Positions 58,728 to 64,000 of a stretch of 64,000 bases of DNA are shown here, piece after piece. The DNA is from Strobilurus pachycystidiatus. Taxonomy: Eukaryota; Basidiomycota; Agaricomycetes; Agaricales; Physalacriaceae. The notes beneath the pieces are model-generated. The model searched no databases. It had not been told where the DNA came from and saw nothing but the letters and a program-made list of their open reading frames with translations. Location of the stretch: the NCBI GenBank assembly GCA_019915135.1, contig JAHLMK010000034.1, positions 118,182-182,181 of the forward strand, read 5' to 3'. Made by a program: the position numbers and the translations under genes. Every line of letters begins with the position of its first letter. Position 1 is the stretch's first letter.

Positions 58728-59397
58728 CTATATGACGGATTGTTGTTGGCCGAAATTGAGGATGTTATGCGCTTGCGTGGGGAGGATCGCTTCTTTGATA
58801 GTAGGGAGCGAACGGTCTTCGAACGGGGCCTTCAGATGCGTCGTGATATGGCAAGGCGAGACGCCGATTATGGGTTTCGTCACATGCGTCAGTGTGGACA
58901 GGAAGGACACGAAGACGGGGTAGATCTCTGCGCTCCGGCGACGCGTCAGGTCGATGTGTACGGTCCTGATTGACAGAACGATGAGTCGCTGCTGCCGCGG
59001 AATGCAGACTTTGTGCGTACCGTGTAATAGGATGCAAGTGCGTCAGCTTGTTGAAGACTCGGCATTTGTGCTCGAGATCGTCAGCGATCCCGATGGACCA
59101 ATCTTCAAAACTTATGGTCAGGGCGACGTGGAGATGTTTCCAAGGACGCGTACCACCGGGGTAATGTGAGACAGTCACCTCGAAGGTGTTCCAAGTCATG
59201 TCAAGCAAGACGTTTCGCAGGGACTGGCACGTCCGTGACAGAGCAAACAGTGCATCCTGGCGGAAGAATCTGTCCAAGTCCCCCATGTGTTTCTCCGTGT
59301 AGTGCCCCGCTTCACTCGAGGATGGAGTCCAGGTCACAGCATTGACGATGAGTAGGAGCAGCTCGGTTGGCAGGCACGATAAGAGTGTGTATTTGAG
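58728..59397 (-). pseudogene. F-box protein, lacking start and C-terminal part
   Basis: F-box proteins recruit targets to SCF ubiquitin ligases. The minus strand reads CLPTELLLLIVNAVTW, FRQDALFALSRTCQSLRNVL and MTWNTFEVTV, which fits the F-box pattern LPxEL...I....L..LS..C..LR...L...W. An intron (GTACGC to CAATCAG) leads to VHIDLTRRRSAEIYPVFVSF and LKAPFEDRSLPTIKEAILP followed by QAHNIL, usual in agaric F-box proteins before the Leu-rich repeats. It stops soon after, at 58728, where about 200 more residues are normal. Upstream, an in-frame TAA lies just before the domain without any ATG between, and the sequence changes into an amino-acid permease fragment. Confidence 0.7.
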
Positions 59398-59582
59398 TAA
59401 CGTTGATTAACATGGCTCCGATGAGGATCCAGGCAATGAGAACACCAGCAGGACCGCCATTGTGAAGCGCTGAGCCTGAACCGACGAGAGACCAGTACCA
59501 ATACTTCCGCCTGTTGATGAGCGTAGTGAGTATCCAAGGAGGCGAGTACGTTCCTGAACGACGACTGACCGACAGCAATCAT
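59398..59582 (-). pseudogene. Amino-acid permease fragment (first membrane helices)
   Basis: Minus strand: MIAVG, an intron-like gap ending CAACAG, then GGSIGTGL, a lost base that breaks the frame, then VGSGSALHNGGPAGVLIAWI and LIGAMLINVTQ. This is the hallmark start of fungal amino-acid permeases (APC family), which normally continue for over 450 residues. Here the similarity ends at NVTQ, where F-box sequence begins. The single-base deletion in the GLFVG segment plus the abrupt end make it a pseudogene fragment. Confidence 0.75.
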
Positions 59583-59586
59583 GTTA

Positions 59587-60196
59587 TTAGTTAAGGTGGC
59601 GGCTTTTTATCTTCGGTTGAAGAATGGGCATGTCTCCCTCGATGTCGTCGGGGTTGGCATTGCCGTTGATGACTTGCTCTCTGCACCGCCAATGAGCGTA
59701 CGAAAAGAATGTGTGACATGATCGACAAACCCAGTCGGGCCTGGCGCGCGCTTGAAGCTTTCCAGCGAGAGACTGGCACGCGTCCATATCTTTCTTTCGA
59801 GGGGTCATAGATCTGTATTTTTTTCCTCTCCCTCGGCGGTTTGACGACGGTGTGGTCGCTACCCGTCTGCGAGACTGTATCAGCGGTAACCTGAGACTTT
59901 TCTCGTCCATGATGGCTAGAAATTAGCACACTCGACGCGTCTTAAATTCAGCCATACCTCCCAGACAAATACTATGTCGCTCGCCCACCATTCAACAGCG
60001 GCCCATTGACATCCACCCGCTGTTTATCATGAGGCGAGACCCCGTTCCGATAGAGGGAGTATTCAGATGTAGAGCCGGGTAGGCCATTGTGAACTTGGCG
60101 GAGGAGATGTCCCAACTTGAGATGATACGTCAACAGGTTATCAAGGCTGGAGCTGGACAGTGTGGGAGGGGGAGGTAAATCTACGGGGAGCTTCAT
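59587..60196 (-). CDS. Small hypothetical protein, low support
   Basis: A frame beginning MDEKSLRLPLIQSRRRVATT at 59910 is basic and contains RPDWVCRSCHTFFSYAHWRC, a small Cys group that could bind a metal, and ends at 59587. A second frame at 60196-59972 (MKLPVDLPPPPTLSSSSLDN; TYHLKLGHLLRQVHNGLPG) may be an upstream exon. An overlapping frame (59929-59591) is also open. No family is recognised and the join is not established. Confidence 0.25.
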
Positions 60197-61591
60197 TAAA
60201 TGGTCGCGGTCGTTCCTGAGAGTCGACGCGTCATCAGTGCAGAAGTGGCTGCAAGATCGTTAGGTTCTCGTGCTCTGGGCAGCTCGAACGCAACATCGTG
60301 CTGGCGGTCGGAAGTCAAGCGTTATGATCGGCACTCGATCCGGGCGCAAACGCATCAAGCTTACGAGAGCATTCATCAACAGTCCATCATCCCCATCCAT
60401 TCCCGACTCGTCGAACTAATAAGTTGTAATATATCCAGACACGGACGGGCCATGGTCTATGGCTGAGGCTCATATCTTGCCAACCAAGCTGCGGTATGTT
60501 CTTTTGGGCTTGTTCCATCGATGATTCGGAGTCTGACGGTCGGACATGCGACTACGCTTGGCAGTGAACTCTATAACTGCAAAAAAGGTTCCTACAGGTG
60601 CGAGACGTGGAATTCTGGCGCTGCATCGCATGAGAAGATTCAGACTACACTGTACACCTGCTCATGATCACAGAAAGAGGGCTAGCAAAAATCCCCAAGC
60701 TGTTATTGGAGTTCCTGGATCCAGCTTTACAACCTTCGAGTACACCCAAAAGGCCTGGACAGACGAGCTATCTCGTAGCCCCAGGTCAAGATTGCCCGCT
60801 CATAGCCCACATTGTTTAGAATTTCTGACCCTGATTTTGCCGACTCACCAACACTGTCGCAAATTCTAAGAAACGAACGTCGCTTTCATATGGGACAGGG
60901 TTCAAAATTCTGTCCTTCATTCCATGTCTTCCGCGGGGCGGAGCCTGGCTCAATGCACCAACATCTCACTCGCTGGGAGATACCCTGTGAATCGCCCTGC
61001 CCTGGCCCGCACATCCCTAGCCTGTGATCCAGGTCCATGTCCGAAAGCAACCGTGGCGGTCAGGGTAGTCACATCGCGCTGAAGTTCTCTTTGCGTCACC
61101 ATTTCTTTTTGGTTCTCTCGACAACTGTCTCTCCAATTAGGCGGCAATGATATGATCCATCCATATTAGTGTTTCATTCAGCGAGCGATCTCACAGAAAT
61201 TCCTTTAGCGGTGCCAGTGGGACGCGTGAGAAATTGATTGAGATTTGAATGCCTTATTCCTCACTCTACACGGCGGGCAGCGCCTAAGATAATATACATA
61301 GCCGGTACATCATAGCATCAATTGCGTTACTTAGCTCATATCAATCTGTTGCAGCGGGTGATTCGCGAAGCGGGCCGACGGTGATCTCAACACGAATGGC
61401 GGCTTCTGATGCGTACCATTCTACTACAGGTCAGCGCAAACTTCGACGCTCCGTCAATAGCGGCCAGCGTTGGACTCTTACTATGTCGAGCACATCGCAG
61501 ATGAACAAACTGAGGACTACATCGAGTAGTAAACTTCTACCATCGCGCGCCGAATGTTATTTGCCTACATCTGGAACTAAACCAACTCAGC
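60197..61591. other. Intergenic, no supported gene
   Basis: Short frames only, on both strands (60200-60466, 60546-60869, 61381-61602 on the plus strand). No motif, repeat or clear splice pattern is seen. Confidence 0.4.
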
Positions 61592-62271
61592 TTAACTTTT
61601 GAGAAAGGGAAGAGACAATGTCGTGCACACCTTCGCCATTGCCAAAAGCGCGACTCTGTCCCCTGGCTGTATCAGATTCACAAAATCTGCCTGGCGTCCC
61701 ACTAATCCCCGTACATGGATATTATCAGATGGAACATCGCCGTCATTCACGTCCTGTTCATCGTCTCCTCGCCAGGAGAGGACCTGTTTCCTGTACTCCC
61801 TCTTGGCCGTAACATTCGGGGTGACATGCCATCTACTGCGCCCTAGGATAGGATGTTGGACCTCACAGGCGGCGCGTGCCGCAACCGATTGACCAGTACC
61901 TTCAGCGTAGAGATCCACAGGAAGGCATCCGGGCGCTCCAAATGTGAAAGCCACCAGGGTGCGCCCCGCACGATAGTAGCCTCGAACCACGTCCATGAGC
62001 CGTTGAGTGTACCTGACGTGAATGTCAATGACTGTGTCCGTTCGTAGTATGAGACCAAAAAACCTCTATCGTGTGGCTCGCCACCCCATCCTTGGTCGTG
62101 GCTCTCTATTCTGAACGTGACAGCCTTAGCAAAGCGTGCCGTCAAGGGAACGGGCGGAGAAACAAGATAGCACCACTCTGCCATTGGGGAGGTGCCTCCT
62201 GGACGTGGTTGCGTTTGAAATGTTGCGTCAAGGAAGCGCGTGCGGTGCACTGACGGCCAGTATGCTGCCAA
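61592..62271 (-). CDS. Agaric-specific protein with SHDQGWGG segment
   Basis: Two minus-strand frames overlap in position. The first contains VSPPVPLTARFAKAVTFRI, ESHDQGWGGEPHDRGFLVSY and GSWTWFEATIVRGAPWW. The second contains GRSRWHVTPNVTAKREYRKQ, VLSWRGDDEQDVND and FVNLIQPGDRVALLAMAK. From memory, mushroom genomes have many proteins with this order (an SHDQGWGG box, then a WFEA box, an R-x-W-H box and a GDR-V/I-AL box), function unknown. A frameshift or an intron near 61980 must link the two parts. The start is uncertain. Confidence 0.5.
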
Positions 62272-63095
62272 ATCGAGAATGATCTCGATTAGCTTTGGGG
62301 GATGCCGATATGGTTCATAAACATAGCTCGAACAGAGGCGACATCATCCTTGCTGGGCCTACGCGGGAGACCTTCTCTTTCGGAGTCGTGGTAAGCGGGA
62401 GGGGTGTCATTCGGTAACAATGATGTCGAGGAACCCATCATCATGTTGTCGTGTCGCAGCAGCGTTGATTATGTGGTAAGAAGAGGTAGCTATCTTGGGT
62501 TAGGATGATACGGACATACGAGTCAATGAAAACATACACAACGGCCGACTTAATGGCTGCCTCACGCAGGCCTCACGGGAGGATGATGGATGTCGGGGTT
62601 TAAGGAGACAAAAGACGTCATAAGTGATCGGATGAGACTGTGGGCGCCCGGGGATACACGACCAAAACAGTATCGGAAACATGGTCCGCCCGGCGCTAAA
62701 GACTTCTTTGCAGACTAGTCTTTCCTTGCGGTTCACTGTGCTTTAACATAGAACAATCACAACGCGCTCGCAGTATTAACATGGACTTCCCTGAGCATTT
62801 TGACCAATTCAGGGTTGGAGGGTGTCATCAATCTGTCAATGGATACAACCCTTAAAGTTCAACTTATTATCCTTCCACGACATGCACGCGGCTATCGAGG
62901 TGAGCATTCATGAGACGAGAAGAAAAAACGGTCAATGCTTACGTTGGAGCTCTTAGATCTATGTCGAGAATGTCGTGGTCACTACCGACGCCCCGTCATT
63001 TGCCATCACACTCCCAACACTATGCTCACGGGGTCGGTCTCCCCAAGGTGCGCAATAAGTGTCAATTCAAGTACAAATCCACTGAGAAGCAGTAG
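62272..63095. other. Intergenic, no supported gene
   Basis: Short frames without motifs on both strands. A possible start with a donor (ATGCACGCGGCTATCGAG followed by GTGAGC) lies near 62882 and might belong with the exon at 63096. Confidence 0.35.
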
Positions 63096-63304
63096 AGTCT
63101 GACTATGACTACGCGGTCCGGCAGGAGCGTGAATTTGAGAAGGCAGCCTCAATGGCAGCAAACACATTCCGTGCCTCATTTATGAAGGCACTCAAGGACG
63201 CGCACCAAGTGGGTCCCCGGCTAGAAGAAGAAGGAGACAGAGGCACGATGAAATGCATGGCATGGTGGCATGGGAAGAGACTAGTTCGCTCCTTTTTCTC
63301 GTAG
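63096..63304 (+). CDS. Possible terminal exon of an unknown gene
   Basis: After an acceptor-like AAGCAGTAG the frame reads SDYDYAVRQEREFEKAASMA and ANTFRASFMKALKDAHQVG, then a charged stretch and WWHGKRLVRSFFS with a stop at 63302. The first 45 residues look like a real amphipathic helix region. Earlier exons were not found and the frame has no start of its own. Confidence 0.3.
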
Positions 63305-64000
63305 TAATGTAATGATCATTCCTATTGTGCGAGGAATGGCAGCGCAATCACATGGAGCGGAAGACCAGAACCAGCTGAGCGCTAGTCCGCAAAGTCTCAT
63401 GTAATCTGGAAGAAAACAGAGGGGAACAATGCATGGAGCAAAGAGCAAAGAATCAAAATTTCATAGGTGAGGCAAACACTCGCATGTTCGTGCGAATTCG
63501 GAGTTGTTTGATCAGCACTGGCGGAAAGACAAATGACTCCAGTACCTGGCTTTACCATGACTACATCGAGTCTTTGACTATGCACACACTGACTCAGACT
63601 GCCAGATTTCTCAGGACGCCGTACGTGTAGGGTGTACCATTGCAAAGGTAGAGCTCGTGAAATGTTAGGCCGTCGTTCAACGACGTTGTTACCCCGTATC
63701 ACGTACTCAATCTGCTCTCAGTACGCCAAGAGGGCGAGTCGTCCTTGATTCGGCGCATCACCGTTCTGTCCACCTCAGTCGATATCCTTTCCCTTTGCCC
63801 AAAACGTCTACAATGTTCCTTGATGGAATTTGCGATGAGCGGCAACAGTGCCGTAAGCAGTCATCACTATTTGAAGCTCCAGCTGCACTTCGTCATACAA
63901 AGGCTAAGTATATGAATGAATGACTAGCATAAGTGGGCGGCTGCGCCGCCGCTGTCAACGACTCCGGTATTCGTTTGGCAATCACCGCGACTCCAACGCG
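63305..64000. other. Right end, no supported gene
   Basis: Only short frames on both strands. Nothing recognised. Confidence 0.4.

Noticed and set aside
1..64000. Retrotransposon or DNA transposon cores
   Set aside because: No reverse transcriptase YxDD block, integrase, DDE or KDZ transposase signature, and no long terminal repeats, were recognised by eye in any frame.

Overview
The window looks like nuclear DNA of a mushroom-forming basidiomycete (Agaricomycetes). Protein-coding genes are split by introns of about 40-65 bp with GT-AG ends and CTGAC-like branch sites, and several products are of agaric type: a Dnf-like flippase, an Ure2p-like glutathione transferase, a WOPR regulator, a Zn2Cys6 regulator, an F-box protein and transportin. 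No rRNA gene, sound tRNA gene or CRISPR array was seen. All calls come from reading the sequence; no database search was run.

Left part (1-24.2 kb). About 2.6-4.2 kb holds a decayed tandem array of a roughly 296 bp unit that carries its own splice sites. A phospholipid flippase pseudogene follows (about 5-10.1 kb). It is damaged in its first membrane segments, lacks its 3' end, and is fused to a stray copy of one of its own middle exons. Then come two related, apparently intact seven-exon genes on the same strand (10,546-14,135 and 18,874-22,548). Each encodes an N-terminal zinc-finger region of OrsD type and a C-terminal tyrosine-recombinase-like domain, with no helicase domain. All six intron phases match between the two. 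This pair is the most interesting content. A glutathione transferase gene closes this part.

Middle (24.2-44 kb). There is a membrane-protein reading frame cut by one stop codon, a zinc-finger/coiled-coil gene remnant, a small barrel-like protein, a WOPR-type regulator, and a Zn2Cys6 regulator lying between two direct repeats. The cleanest housekeeping gene is an eight-exon transportin (karyopherin beta-2, 919 residues), followed by a small acidic protein with a ubiquitin-like fold.

Right part (44-64 kb). A proline/serine-rich gene has a degenerate second copy of its tail about 3 kb away. Next are half of a phytase-type phosphatase, an intact gene for a protein of about 497 residues with a possible 2-oxoglutarate oxygenase-like end, an unknown small gene, the last exon of exportin-1, an alpha/beta hydrolase, a broken amino-acid permease piece joined to an F-box gene, and an agaric-specific protein. 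The many partial host genes with abrupt ends suggest a rearranged, accessory part of a chromosome. The recombinase-like pair is one candidate agent.
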